DNA of 64,000 bases from Archegozetes longisetosus (taxonomy: Eukaryota; Arthropoda; Arachnida; Sarcoptiformes; Trhypochthoniidae). The notes under the pieces are model-generated. The model was not told the DNA's origin and ran no database searches. It saw nothing but the letters and a program-made list of their open reading frames with translations. Of the stretch, positions 22,481-35,559 are shown in pieces. Location: contig JAEMBT020000001.1 of NCBI GenBank assembly GCA_018873245.2, positions 20,486,141 through 20,550,140 of the forward strand. Reading direction: 5' to 3'. Position 1 is the first letter of the stretch. Each line of letters opens with the position of its first letter. The position numbers and the translations under genes were made by a program.

Positions 22481-24492
22481 AATCGCTTCATATATTCATG
22501 TATTGAAAGGTCAAAACATATAACGAACTTAAAAGACTCAATTTATTTTCTTTTAATTTTCATGTATATTTTTGCAAGGCCTCAAATATTCCAATTTCAT
22601 AACGATTTCATGACTAGCTCCTAAATCTAAATTATTTTATAAGCAGTCAAAACGAGAATTCACTTGAATCTGATTGATTCAACAGATCTTGTAAGTTATG
22701 CCTGCATTGCCTCAACTTTCGTCGATTTCTAACTCATTTAATATTAGAAAATTTTTCTTTAGTTTAAATGCATCTACTATAATGCTTATTTATTGAACGT
22801 TTTGAATAGAAAGAATACCAATCTATACAAAAAGTTATGAATACTATTGGGAATTGTGCAATATAAGAATGCAGTGATCTATTTTACTTTTTAATTAACT
22901 GTCGTATCTAAGGTCTCACCCAAGCACTAGTTATAACTCTAAATGGTTGACAGAAATTCTGTTCAATCGAATATTATGTTTTAATTAAGATATATTATTA
23001 GTTCAAAAATATAAACCTTATGCTTTTTAATATGTATTCGTTGATTTGAAAAGAGTTCAGAAGAGATTTTTGCATTTTAAGAAGACTATTGCACAATGTG
23101 TTAATCATCCTGTGAAGTAGTGTTTTTTCAATACATGCGCAAATATTCACATTTTGTATTGTAAACAAATTCAATACTTTTCCAATATTTACCAAGGTTA
23201 ACAGTAGTCGCCCTAAGATACAAAAATATCCTCTGAGTTTGAATAGCAAAAGTTTGAGCACTCAAATGATCATAGTATTATTCAAAATCTATTCAATGGA
23301 GAATTATTGATTTGAGGCCACAAAGTGGATTCTGAGTGGTAATTAAGCTAGCTCGAAATACCTATAATTTTGACCATAGTAATCGTAATCTATTTGCTTT
23401 AAATAATACTTATGAATGGTATTTTGCTGGACTCGGAAAATTTTTTCATGTGCCTCCACTTCGTATATGTTGAATATTCTTGAAGATGTACTCTAAATAT
23501 TTTCAAATAACTTGTTTCATAGACTTAACATATACAAATAAACCTTTACTTTAGACTTACTCTGTCATATTGTAAATAAATCTTTTGAGCTCATTAATCA
23601 TAAACTCTACATTAATATAAGTTTAAACTTTATTAACATTGAAGGTAACCATACAATCAATTAATCATTGAATGAATGAAAACACTTGAGATTTTATCGT
23701 TTATAAACAATAGTATATTAAAATTGTCAACTATTACTTAAAGCACTTGTTCGAAAATGTTAAATATATAACTAGAAAAATTGCTCAGATAATTTCAGTT
23801 TGAAAGAATGAACTGATTATTTTGTCAAATCATCTCTTTCTCAATAGTGAGTGACTCTGATTGATTTTAGTAATTTAACTGCTTTATAAAATCGATCCTA
23901 TTTGTGCGAATTGTTTGTTGGCTTTGGATTTCAGTACAACATCCTTAACAGTTAAGGCTACAGATGCCGAGCCAGATCGTTCAAAACTTATTCAAGTATT
24001 GCAAACTATGAGATATTGTACAGATCAATTTCTTTAAAGTTATTTTTATAACGCAAGTAAGTAAAAAAGTTACAAAAATTGGTTTCAGAACATAACTTTC
24101 ACACTAGTTAACTTAATAAAAAGTTATTTCTCAAGGGATAAAACCTTTTCGTGACGTGACTTATGAAAATGTTTGTGTCATTAGATGACAATCAGAATAA
24201 AAATGTTTTATGACTTATTTAGAAGGCAATGTTCGATGAAAACAGTGCTGTAAACCGTATGTTAAAAAGTACTAATTTTTACTGACGTTTACGTTGTGTA
24301 AGTTTTGACACTACTTTGAAATACTTTGAGTCAGATCAATCATTGGCTCTTATATCGGTGTTGAGGTGTGTTTTGGCGCTAAAAATAATGATTGGCTGAC
24401 AATCACTTTTTTGTATGTGAATAGTTTTTGATTACATTAAGAAATATTTGAACTGTTGTTCCAATCCAGTTATCAATTCAATTAATTAAGTA
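22481..24492. other. Intergenic; a missing IR 5' exon may lie here
   Basis: No convincing gene is seen. A signal-peptide exon for the ionotropic receptor would be expected in 22.5-23 kb on the minus strand, but I could not identify one. The stretch just before 24493 should contain the condensin promoter; no TATA box is evident. Confidence 0.5.
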
Positions 24493-27400
24493 ATGGAATT
24501 GTTGTCAATTCGTCAATTGTTTACGTGTTCGCAACATTTACATAAACAACAAAAATGTTTGAAACAAATGAACCAATTATACGAACAATACGTCAGTCTT
24601 GTTTTTAATATGTTGTTATTTTCATTTTTTCAAATGTTCGCATTATTGTTTAAAACAATATTAGTTTCTCTATTTTTTAATGATTATAGATAACTATTTG
24701 CGACTTTATTCTAAAATAATTGACAGTCAATTTTAAAAATGAAACTTTAAAACAATTTTTTATTCAATTTGAAATTCAGTCAGGAAGCGACGAGTTTAAG
24801 AACGAGTTGATTCGAAACATTAAATTGAGCCTCCAATTCGACCCAAAGTCCCCCTTTACTAAACATGTCATCGAATTTATTTCGAATATTTTGCGATCAT
24901 TTTCTACAACAAGTGACGCTCCAGTCGCCGACAGAAGCCGAGCAACTACTGAGGAAGAAGAAGAAAATAACAGGTCTGACGAGGAAAATCGACCGCCAGC
25001 TGCTTCAAAGGAGTTGGACACGAGTTGTGCCGATGAGTTAGGTCTGGAATCGCTCGGAAGTGAATCGTTCACTACTGAAGAAGACTCTCGAAGGCAACTG
25101 ACTAATACTTCATCAAAACAAGAACTCAATTTAACTGACATCATAATTAAAGAACTTTTAATCAATTACTTGTACTCAGTAAATGCTGGTACGAGGTATA
25201 ATACTTGTGTTCTTATCAAAAAGCTGTTCACAAATTTAGAAGATATCGATTCAGATGTTTACAACAGACTCAAAAAGGTCTCAATTTATTAAGATATCTT
25301 CATTAATGATTGTCAACTAAACTTTTAATAAATACGTTTGTCAGGCATTACTGGACCGATGCGCGGACAAGGAAAAGTCGATCCGATCTGTGGCCGCACT
25401 CGCTTTACATCGATTCCAAGAAGTTGATGACCCGAAAGACTTGGTCATATCTGCGCTTAAGTTTCATTTGAAAAATGATCCAGACTTTTACGTGAGACAA
25501 TCGTGTCTCCAGTCATTACATCCAACCAATCACACGATCGATGAATTTGTTTACGCGACGAGAGATGTGAAGGATATCATCAGAAAGACTGGTATCTCCG
25601 TTCATTCGTTTATTATTTCCCATTAGCTCTCTTTAAGCTCATTTCAATTGATTCATTTTTTATATAGCATTTACATTAATTGCTGAAAAATTTCAAATTA
25701 AAATGTTTGAAATCGATAAGAGGTTACAGATATTGAAGAATGGACTCAACGAAAGAAGTCCTGCTGTGAAGCGAACCGTTGAAACAAAACTTTTGCCGAA
25801 TTGGGTCAAAACATTTGACGGCGATATTGTGGCTCTTCTTTATTCTCTTGATATTCAATCAGATCCAGATCTAATAGAGAAAATGCTTTATCTTTACTTT
25901 AGTCACATTCATAAAGATATTGACGACAACGGAGTCACTGGATTTCATAAAATGTTGGATGAATTCAGAGTTAAATATCTTGATAAATGGAATTTAATAA
26001 CGAAAGCTGAGCTGACTGTTGAGAGGGCATTCCTTTGGCACATTATCGCTAAATTTGCAAAAGAAAATGACATCACTCTTACTGTTCAGATTACTGAAGG
26101 TTCTAATAATCAAGATATGATTGACTCCGATTCACAGCAGTCAAATCAGGCGACTGAAGAAAAAATTGATGTTGTCGACACTGTGTTACCAGATTTACCA
26201 CATTATTGCTCTTACCTGGATACGTAAGTCATTACTTTGTGCCCTTCAATTTCAATTCGATTAATCTTTTATGGATTGATTAACTAAGTTTCAAATTTTA
26301 AAAAATAGATTTTTCATTGAAACCATTTTTTGACAGATTTGCTAAACAAGTACTGATTAAAGAACATGAAGTGCACGAATTGATGGAGTATGAGTTTATG
26401 TTTAATCAGTTACTATTAATGGGGCAACTCTTAGAGATTGGAGACGAGGCCCAAAGGTATTCAATAACTTGATTTATATTGACTTATTTTTCTAATTATC
26501 TAATGATTGATTCGCTTTCAGGCAAATATTACGCAAATATTTGACTGATATACTGAAAAACGAGAACTTGTTCGAAAAACTAGACAATTATATTCGACAC
26601 ATCATGAAAATTTTTGCGCTAAACAGTGACTCAAATATGTTATTAGATATCACTGTAAGCATTATTGATAACATAAGTACAACTGATATGGAAGTCGACG
26701 AACAGGCTAATGTTCACTCTCAAGAATCGACAGAAAATGCAGCAATCGTTAATGCGGAACAGTTGAGACAATTTGAGCTGGAATACGCAAGAATTAGTGT
26801 CAAAATTAATGAATTAAGGGATCACTTGGAATCTGCTAAACGTAAGGACGACTTCTTAGAAGCAAAACGTATTAAAGATATAATCGATGACTTGACCGAG
26901 CAGAAGAACGAGATTATGGAGAAGAGACTTATGATTAATTCAACTCAAATGACACAAAGCACTCAATCAACACAAGCCTCTCAGATCAATCAAACTAAAA
27001 CACAAAAATTATCAGTTAGTTTTACGCTTCTAACTACAATTATAAATTTAGACATTTTCTAGTGAACTGATTTCATTTTCGATTTACAGGACAATCCTTA
27101 TGCTTTATCGCGTTGTCTTCAGATATTTTGTGGTTGTCTTGAATTCGGCAACTTCAAAGACGTTAATTCAGTTTTGTTGACGCTTATAGAAAGACTTGTA
27201 ATATATTCGAATAGCTCTGATATCAATTTTTTTGATGAACTTATATTTAGAACTTTATTCTATTTGAACTTCTGATTAGGTCATACCCAGTATCACAAGT
27301 TTGGAAATGTCTACTCGTAGTATTGGTATCAAATGTTTGGGTCTTTCGTGTCTGTTATCTATGGATTTGGCTAAAAAGTATTTCGCACTCTTTGTTCAGG

Positions 27401-28636
27401 TATTAGTTTTCAAAGCTTTTCAATAATACTAAGTTTTCATTCTGTTCCTGTTTTTACAGATTTTAAACTTTGATTCTGACGAAGCACAAGAAAATGCTCT
27501 CAAATGTATTCTGGATTTCTTATGTTTTCACGGATTAAGTTATTTTGAACAGAAGACTAAAACGAAGCAAAATAATGATAATAAACTAAATAAGTACAAT
27601 TCGAGCAATGAAGAGAATAAAGAAAATTCTTGTCAAAATAGTCGATACATAGAGGACAATCAATCAGATAATGATAACACTATTATTGATAATGATCTCA
27701 TCGCAAATGATTCTGAACACACTGTTGTTGAGGTGGGAGAGGAAGAAGAAGAGGAGGACGAGAGCTTTATAGAGTTGTTCACAGAATTACTTTTAAAGCA
27801 TCTCTACTCAGAATCAGATAATATTCGACTTATTATTGCCAAAGGAATTGCAAAACTATTTATTTTAGGTATTGTTTGATTGAAACGTTTTGTTTATTGT
27901 TTCTTTCTATTAATATTTGAATTGATTTTCTAATGAAAGGTCGTATGTATTCGTCACAACTGTTGTCTAAACTAATAATCCTTTGGTACGACAACGATTC
28001 AAGCGATGAAATGCGTCAATTTCTGGGAGTTTTTTTTCCTATTTATTCTGGTATCGAAATGAAGACCAATTTAAAGGGACAGAATGCCTTCGAAGAATGT
28101 TTTATTCCAACGGTCGAAACTGTTTTTACGGAAGATCTTAGTTATGTAAATCTCGATAATATGATAAACTTTCTGATCGAATTGATATCTGATGAAGGCC
28201 ACAGAAATTTAGCACTTTCTATAGCAAACCGGTTAGTCTTTTAAATGCTTTTCTAATTTGACTTGAGTTGACAAATAATTGTTTTGTTGTTTTTCATAGA
28301 ATTCTAACGCTTACAGTTGAACACGAATTATCGACAAAGTATTATTTGAGAGTTTTGTCTTCTCTTCGTTTCAATGAAATGTCATTACAAGATGTAAAAC
28401 AATTCAGTGTTTTGTTTAAAAGAATTCGAAAACTTTATAAGAAGTTGAAAACAGTCAACAAATCAACTTTTACCAGACTTGAAACCATTAGATCAAAAAT
28501 TAGTAAACAAATAGATTTAATTCAACATAATTCATCTCAACTGACAACTATTGAAGATTTCGGATCGCAGTCATCGTCTCAAACAATGTCAGAACGATCG
28601 CAGTTAGATGAAACTATTATTCAAAGTCCACAATAG
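24493..28636 (+). CDS. NCAPG: Condensin I non-SMC subunit G
   Basis: Eleven exons: 24493-24595, 24727-25277, 25345-25591, 25668-26223, 26337-26456, 26522-27014, 27090-27197, 27280-27399, 27460-27868, 27940-28231 and 28300-28636; 1111 aa against about 1015 in human. It is a HEAT-repeat protein that pairs with CAP-D2 and the kleisin CAP-H to compact mitotic chromosomes. Diagnostic stretches: VRSVAALALHRFQEVDDPKD-type HEATs in exon 3 and LNERSPAVKRTVETKLLPNW in exon 4. Exon 6 has a coiled coil (FELEYARISVKINELRDHLE), and exon 10 has SQLLSKLIILWYDNDSSDEM with FLGVFFPIYS. Acidic low-complexity inserts occur in exons 2 and 9, and a Thr/Gln/Ser tract ends exon 6. The exon 1 donor (A|GTCTTG) is weak but is the only one in phase; GTCAGT four bases earlier would break the frame. 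Confidence 0.92.
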
Positions 28637-28715
28637 AGCCAATAGTGAATTATTGATGAAACAACAAAAGTGACTGCTACTTGTCCAATATTTTCTCTTA
28701 CTAATTTTATACATA

Positions 28716-28721
28716 AATAAA
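28716..28721 (+). terminator. Polyadenylation signal of the condensin gene
   Basis: AATAAA lies about 80 bases after the condensin stop codon, in an AT-rich 3' untranslated region. Confidence 0.6.
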
Positions 28722-29130
28722 AATGAAACAGGTTTCGTTCACTTTCTAAGCATTTTCAATTTTCATGTTAACTAATATTAATCTCTTATAACGTGAAATT
28801 AATGTTTTTCTCAAGTATATTATACTGCAATTTTCAATTTTGAAATAATCAACTCCCAGTTGAAAAACTTAATAAATAAATGCCTTACTATTTAAAAACG
28901 CCATTCAGTCTTGATTCGTAATTTTTATCCATTTTGACCACTAATTTAAAATCTTATCAAATACTAAATTTCATTAAACAGCAAAAAAGTTTTATTTGTA
29001 TTTTGAGCTTATGGCTAATTGAGTGTTGAAAAATTTTTGCTCAGTGATAATCTTGTGATATATTCAAATACTTGGTTAATAGTAAAAAAGTTCTAGTCTT
29101 ATATCGCTATAAATCTTTTGAATACTTTAT

Positions 29131-29439
29131 CAGTGCAGATCATAAGCTTGAGACGAGCCTTGTCTCGAACTTCAAATTCGAGCTTATATTGCAACAATTT
29201 TTAGGTGTTTAAAATTTGTTCATTTCAATATTTGACTTCTTATAGTTCTGTAGTTACATTGAGAATATAGAATTCTAATCAGTTAAAGATAAGCTCAAAT
29301 TTTTGTTCAACTCATCAAACATTGGTGGATTCGTAATTTGAACAGTTATACTGTCAATTTTTGAATTGTTCAGTCAAATGAAGAGCTAAATGATATTAGT
29401 TTTAGCTCAACTTCGCTCAAGCTAGCTTAGACTCTGCTT
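29131..29439. mobile_element. Possible worn hAT MITE
   Basis: The left end CAGTGCAGATCATAAGCTTGAG weakly pairs with the right end near 29405-29439 (reverse complement GCAGAGTCTAAGCTAGCTTGAG). Between them lie AAGCTC/GAGCTT motifs like those of the element at 1080. No clean target duplication is visible. Confidence 0.35.
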
Positions 29440-29602
29440 TAATTTTAATAGGTGCACATTTAAGATAGAGCTCGCACACAGTTTTTCGCATTTCAATGCT
29501 ATCCAGATACAAAGGTAAAGAAGTTTTAGAAAACGGCTTTGACTCGTTCAAAATACTGGTTCGATAAAACAATAATCAATGTGATACTCATTAATAGTGC
29601 TC

Positions 29603-29608
29603 TTTATT
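29603..29608 (-). terminator. Polyadenylation signal
   Basis: AATAAA on the minus strand, about 17 bases after the stop of the Cys-rich secreted protein gene. Confidence 0.6.
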
Positions 29609-29624
29609 AACTGTGGGAATAATT

Positions 29625-29981
29625 CTAACATTTAACAGAATCTCTTTTATTTTGTTTACAATCACTATTTTCTAACTTGTTTTGAATTGAGTCGAAATTG
29701 TCTTCAAGAACTTTCATATCCTGTTGATTACATTTGTCAATATTTTTTGATTTATTAACACAACACATGACATCCCAGAGCGCAGAACATGCCTTTCCAT
29801 CAAACGGTTCTTTCTTCAAGTCTGCCTTCCATTTGACCGCACTCTCATCAATGCATACGATAGCATCAGGTTTTAATTTTGTTCGACATTCTTCTGATAA
29901 ATTGAGTGGTAATAACTGACACTCGACTGAACTGACGTAAATGAGCGCTAATAGTAATAGTATTGCCATCGTATGTTTCAT
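29625..29981 (-). CDS. Small secreted Cys-rich protein, unknown family
   Basis: A single open frame of 118 aa begins at a true ATG (MKHTMAILLLLALIYVSSVE), a clear signal peptide of about 21 residues. The mature part has eight Cys. They are spaced as in the paralog at 36211-36609: C-x9-C, then W with K/E-rich sequence, then C-x3-LWDVMCC, C, and two Cys in the last fifteen residues. It is likely extracellular and disulfide-bonded. I do not recognise a named domain. It has no intron, whereas the paralog has one inside the CC pair. Confidence 0.75.
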   Translation of the reverse strand: MKHTMAILLLLALIYVSSVECQLLPLNLSEECRTKLKPDAIVCIDESAVKWKADLKKEPFDGKACSALWDVMCCVNKSKNIDKCNQQDMKVLEDNFDSIQNKLENSDCKQNKRDSVKC

Positions 29982-32026
29982 CTTAAATGTTACTATCTTC
30001 TACGCAATTATGTCAATGCTTTCAAATTGACTGACTCACGAAATATTTAAATAACTTAGATGTTATTTCAATTGTAAGTTATCTGAACAAACAACCACTA
30101 TTATGTATGCTATTGTTTGTGAATCGAAACATATGCTCAATATCGAAAATACTTTGGTTTATCATGTAAATTAAAGTTTGCGTAATAGAAAAGCTATCTA
30201 TGAAACTGACTTTTTCTAAAGTACTTATTAGGGGTTAATATTCATTTTTACCTTTAGTTCGATTAGGCCATTACTTAGTATGCAAATTGGTTACCAAAAG
30301 ACAAACAAAATGATATTTTTGCTTTTAAAATACCCAACACGTCACACGAAAGCCTATAAGAACAGAGAAATTGTTGTTCTTTAGTATCTGAAAAACGCAA
30401 TAAGTTAAGCAAATGAAACTTTGAAGGCTAATAGTGATGTAATACACCATTTAAATAAATGTATGAGGTTTTGTAACATTACTCTTAATGTATTGTTACT
30501 GTCAATTTAAAAAATTGAAAATATTAAATGTTTTATTTCGATTGCATTACCCCAGGTGTTTGAACGAAGTTTCTCTAATCTTACATGTGGCCCATCGACA
30601 AGTATATAATTGCAAAGAGATTAGATTCAAACAGTTGGCGTAGTGTGCACAAAATTGAGAAAACAGCCAAACTTAAAAATAATGTTTTCACCAACCAAAA
30701 TATAAACAGTGGTTAAAATTGCATAAACAGAATATCAATTGCATACCAGATGAATAGTTAATATATTTCAATTTGAAGTCGTCAATATGATAGACTTATT
30801 ATGACACTTGCCATAGTTATATGTTTTGTAACATATTTATTAAGAAAATTATAAAAATATGTCTAATAAGGCTTTTTTGGGCAGAAAAACTACTCTCCAT
30901 GTTAATCCGTTTGGAGAAAATTAAAGTGGGATCTATGGCCTATACCGACAATATTGCACGTTTAGGCATTTTCATGAGGCATCTGCTGACAAGTACTTTG
31001 TTAAGAATCTCTCATATTTCGTCTTCAGTACTGTCTTATTACTCGAGTAAAACACCGAACAATTTGATTGATTTATTTACTTTGAAAGCATAGTCCTGTT
31101 AAGATTGGAACCAGTCTAATAACAGGTCTTTAAGTTTTAGATTTTGACTTTTTACCCAAACGTCTGTAAAATCGAAAAGAGCTAATTGTGATATACTTAG
31201 GATCGTGTTTTTCTATTAGTTGTTTGAGTGATCCATTTATTAACAAATTTTGAACATCAATTTAAACCTTGAAAACAACAAAAATACCTAGATTTCATGC
31301 TTTACTTATTAAATGGACATCTTAATATGAAATAGTTGTGCATATAAATGAGTTTTCAGATTATTAATTCGATATTAAATAAGTTAATTAGTCTCAGTCA
31401 TACCTGTGCAAAATCAAATTTATGCCTTACACTAAATTTGTCACAATTGTGTCACAGATAAATTTGTTGCAACGTTTTGCACAATTTTTCGTGCACTTAG
31501 AATACAGGGATAGCATTACATTTGTTTTCTATTTCAGTCGATTCAAAAATACATTGTAATCATAGCACGAACTAAAAGTTAGATAAAATTGTTTTGTTTT
31601 GTTTGCTGTTTTGCAAAAACAGTAAGCTTCCAGTATAGGCTTTCTTTCAGTTTCTTATCAGCTCTTATTGATTGATTTGTTTTTAATTTCTTCTAAAGTA
31701 TTCTTCCCAAAATGTAAAGGCTGTAAAACAAAAAGTTCCTTTTGATTATTGAAACTTGTTATAATCTTTCTAAAACTGACTAAAGTTATTTCAATTAAAC
31801 ATTAGTCTTTTTACGAGCCCATCATTTTTAAACAAGTCCATACAAAAAATTGATTTCAGTTTTTCAAAAGATTGTAAAAATGCGAAACTTTGAAATTTTT
31901 GCGCATCACTTAAATTAAATTTGTCAACGTGTAAAAAAGTAGAAAAGTCATAATTATCGAAAATATAAAGCTTTCCTTGTTATTCCTTTAAAGAAAATAT
32001 TTGATCGCTGTATTTATAATAATTAG
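29982..32026. other. Intergenic, no gene seen
   Basis: AT-rich. A 90-codon plus-strand frame at 30821-31093 lacks a recognisable domain and splice context. No repeats or RNA genes were recognised. Confidence 0.55.
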
Positions 32027-32485
32027 TTACTGACCATAATTTATTGGTTGCGAGAGTACTTTATTGGTCAAATATCCAGACCTTCCAGCTGAACCCTCAG
32101 ATGCGTCTTCAAAATAATATTTTAACATTTTTTAAGAATATTATTTGATAAGAACAGTCTGTATTCACCGAATTGGGGCGATGGATCTTCAACTGATCGA
32201 AATAGACAATCCTCTCGTTTGTTATCTGAATAATTAAAAGAAAGGTGTTTTACTTTTTGCAAATCTAAAGTTCAAACTGATTCAAATTAAACCATAATTA
32301 TATCCCGAATAAGTCCTTAATCTAAACGGTCGATCGCCATACGAACGATATCTTTTAAATTTATTTGCATAATAAGAGTCATCGAAATAATCGTATATTT
32401 GACCATCAAATTTATGAAATAGTATTGTCAAAAATAAGAGTACGAGTAATATTGAAAGACTGTATTCATTGGATCTATTGAACAT
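32027..32485 (-). CDS. Small Tyr-rich secreted peptide
   Basis: Three exons, 32485-32293, 32225-32169 and 32106-32027, with two phase-1 introns; 109 aa. The start is placed at the ATG giving MFNRSNEYSLSILLVLLFLT, a signal peptide or anchor. The open frame extends further upstream (to 32635) but with a poorer N-terminus. The mature region is rich in Tyr, Arg and Asp (IYDYFDDSYYANKFKRYRSY), followed by an acidic Ser/Pro segment and a Gly/Ser tail ending INYGQ. It resembles the gene at 37743-38186 in layout. Function is unknown; a cuticular or secretory role is only a guess. The first donor (ATG|GTTTAA) is weak, so the join is moderately secure. Confidence 0.55.
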
Positions 32486-33049
32486 TGTTTTAAATCCAAA
32501 GCAAATCAAATCGTATCTTCCAGAAGTAAATGAATATTTACTGCCACGCATTAAAAGAGTTATTGACGATCCGATCAAATGTCTTGACTGCACTGAAAGA
32601 TGCGATAACTCAATAGAGTTTGTCTCAAATTTCAATATTCAAAACTGAAGTATTTGCAAGTTCGTTGATTAAACTCGTTGTTTAGTGAGATTAATAATCT
32701 TATGCCACAGGTATGTATCATATATATAAATATTACGTTTTTGGGAACTAAATAGATGTTCAGTTACAGAATTATAGAACATTAGAAAAGATAGGCGATT
32801 CTTCTCAACTAATTTGTTAATTATAACAATGATTCAATAATCTTTCGATTCTGAACTTCAACATTTGAAATAACACTAGAATTATACTATGCCTGAAATA
32901 ATTGTCTGAGCAAGATAAAATATATGCTTTGATGTATAGCATTAGAAGATAGCATTAGATGACTGTGCTGTAACTTAAAATGCTGATAGTAGTGTAGAGT
33001 TAAAAATCAAGCCTAACACCAAGCTAAGGAGTGATCTTTAGGCTGGAAG
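32486..33049. other. Intergenic with palindromic flanks around the next hAT element
   Basis: Around 33005-33050 the sequence AAGCCTAACACCAAGC and following bases is inverted at about 33555-33605. The hAT element 33058-33534 therefore sits inside an older inverted-repeat insertion. Nothing else was recognised. Confidence 0.45.
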
Positions 33050-33057
33050 ACTATAAG

Positions 33058-33534
33058 TAGAAATAATGATTATCGGTTTGAAACCTACTTTAACAGATTC
33101 CAACCGCCGAAATTTTATCAAAGCTTTCGGTCACATACCGAAATTAACCGAATGTTTCTCAGGGATTAACTATGCTTAGTAGGAGATAAACAATGATAAA
33201 ACTTAAAGTCTATAGCAATTAATTACTTATGTAAAGCAATAAATAGTTTAGACACCGAAAGATCATTCAGTTTCATTAACTTCGTGACATTCGGAATCCT
33301 AAAAGATATAAAATGAATGCTGAGACAGTTTTAATGGAAATGATTATGTATTTCAATAGTGATGCAGAAGATATTCTTGATTATTAATTTTTAAACTGAG
33401 TAAACCGAATTTTGATGTCAATTTTTAATAATTTTTTTCGATATCGAAAATAACCGAATTTCTAAATAAGTTGATGTAACCTATTTTAACCGCCAAGTTT
33501 TCAAAATAAATAATACCGAAAATCATTATCTCTA
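33058..33534 (+). mobile_element. hAT element remnant with perfect 8-bp target duplication
   Basis: Ends TAGAAATAATGATTATCGGT (left) and, reverse-complemented, TAGAGATAATGATTTTCGGT (right). ACTATAAG is duplicated at 33050-33057 and 33535-33542. Inside, 33251-33306 decodes to DTERSFSFINFVTF and, after a one-base shift, 33313-33387 decodes to MNAETVLMEMIMYFNSDAED. Together these are the hAT dimerisation motif. The transposase is otherwise deleted. Confidence 0.88.
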
Positions 33535-33656
33535 ACTATAAGATAGCGTAGTCTATAGTCTTAGGCTGCTCTCAACCACTTGGTTTTAGGCTTGACGTCA
33601 GCCTAACCTCTCAGTCTCCAATGTGAGAAACTACTTAAATGTATTCTTTATTGACT

Positions 33657-34021
33657 ATAGTATGAAATAGGCCCGGTCGAAATTTATAATTTAAATGATA
33701 TGGGTATATAGTGGGGGATGTATAGTGTCTATATATATAAAGTTTCCCGGATCGGAAACCTACGGTTGCAAAGTTAGGTTAGGTTAAGCTAGGTTAGGTT
33801 GGGTTGTTTTTGGGTTATGTTAAGTTTGTTTGACTAAAAATCAATTCAAAATCTTAAAATTTTCTCATAATTATCATTATAAAATTTAAAATGAATTTGT
33901 TTATAACATTTTAACCTTTAATTTCCGAACCTGGAAACTTTAACCATAGACACTATACATCATTCACTATATACCTATATAATTAATCTTGTAATTCTCG
34001 ACCGTACCTATTTCATACTAT
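33657..34021. mobile_element. MITE with long imperfect inverted repeats
   Basis: The left end ATAGTATGAAATAGGC and the right end CCTATTTCATACTAT pair, and similarity extends about 100 bases inward (GGTATATAGTG, TGTATAGTGTCTAT, AAAGTTTCC-GG). Length 365 bp, no coding. The middle holds a short run of TTAGG-like pentamers. Confidence 0.75.
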
Positions 34022-35348
34022 CCCCCCAATAACCAATTGATAATATCTTGGAGTACTTTGAATTGATTTAAAAACTTCTACTCAAAAGAAATTTCACTCA
34101 AGTCAATAGTTTTACATTAGTTAGAAGCAAAGTGACCACATCTCGTAACGTCCAGGGGAATTCCCTGATCAACCAATTTCTAAAAATGTAGTGCTCTTTT
34201 GTTGTTAAATAAAATTTGATAATTTGCTCTGAAACATGCTTTGGTTCCCTTGAATTTTAATATGGCTAGCAAGTTCCTATAAACCACACTATAGGAAGTG
34301 TCCTAGTTCAAAAGTATCTGAAGGAAGCATAGCTTTTAGCTGATTTTATACAGTCAAGTTCAAAAGAGTTAAATTGATCGCTCACTAACATCATGTCAAA
34401 TTTAAGTTTATTTTCAACTGTTTTATGCCAAAAATCATTGAAAATAACTTGAAATGAACTTTTATACCTGCGAGCAAACGAACTCTAAGCCTTGAGTCAT
34501 TTTATTTTGATCTGTCATTTAGACTAATGGACTAACAACACAAATATAGGATATAAAGTTTTAAGTAACGTTTTGATGATGTGACTTCAGCTGACTTCGT
34601 TATTCGGTCAAAACAATACAAAAAGCATTATTTAAACATATCTTTGAAATCGATGTTTGATAAGAAACTATATTTTTCAGATATGAAGGTTATCTCCTAT
34701 TAAGCCCCTTAATTAAGAGATCAATTTGAAGCCTTTTTGAATTTATCTATACATTATCTATGTTGAAAATCGGTCCATTCACTCATTGCTTTACGCAAGA
34801 ATTCTACGGCCTCTTTTGTCAATTCGATTGCAGACAATTCTGAATCGTCACAATATATATGAATATTGACATAATTACATTTGCTTATGATCTACATGAG
34901 CCTGGTCCATTATCAAAAAGTTTATTATTTTAATTTTACAAATAAATATAATTGATTTTCTAATTGAATCGCAACAATGCGTTTGATAGGCTGTTTGTTA
35001 GTTTCGACACAATACAGTTGATTGTATTGTATTGCTGTTTCGCCCTAATACGGTTGATTTAAAGCCACTATAGCTTTTATTCTTACTATAAGCATTTATA
35101 ACTGCTGGAAAAGTTACTAAATTTTTATTTTTCATACTAACATACCAGTGTTCCATTTAGTCATTTATTGAATTAATACCACTTCAATTAGAAAAATTAC
35201 TTTTAGTGTTCGCTTAACTATTGAGCGCCACTTATTAATTAAACAGTTAATATTTTGTTAATTTCCCCTAAGCTCCAAAACTCAGATAATCGTGGCTTAA
35301 ATCATGTCAAGTTATCACCAGATATCAAGTTTTAACAAGTTGCAAATA
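34022..35348. other. Intergenic, no feature seen
   Basis: AT-rich sequence with no frame, repeat or RNA gene that I can support. Confidence 0.55.
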
Positions 35349-35559
35349 CAGGGTTATCAACAATTGACTATACCATTTAAATTTTCTTTCATTTCGAAAC
35401 TAACTAATCTAAAACTATACAGTCAATATATTTATAACTACTAACTCCCCAAGTTTCTACAAACATTATCTTGCGGTCATTGCATCATTATAACAATATT
35501 TAGAGGTTATTACAAATTATAAAGAAAGATAATGGTATAGCTAATTGTTGATAACCCTG
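35349..35559. mobile_element. TA-flanked MITE
   Basis: Inverted ends CAGGGTTATCAACAATT at the left and, reverse-complemented, CAGGGTTATCAACAATT at the right are flanked by TA (35347-35348 and 35560-35561). Pairing continues through CTATACCATT. At 211 bp and non-coding, it fits a Tc1/mariner-type MITE. Confidence 0.85.

Noticed and set aside
24776-25165. 129-codon minus-strand frame across condensin exon 2
   Set aside because: Antisense shadow of a conserved coding exon.
30821-31093. 90-codon plus-strand open frame
   Set aside because: No domain, no signal peptide, no splice context; composition like surrounding AT-rich DNA.
33774-33812. Short run of TTAGG-like pentamers, resembling the arthropod telomere repeat
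   Set aside because: Only a handful of imperfect units, inside a MITE; too short to call an interstitial telomere.
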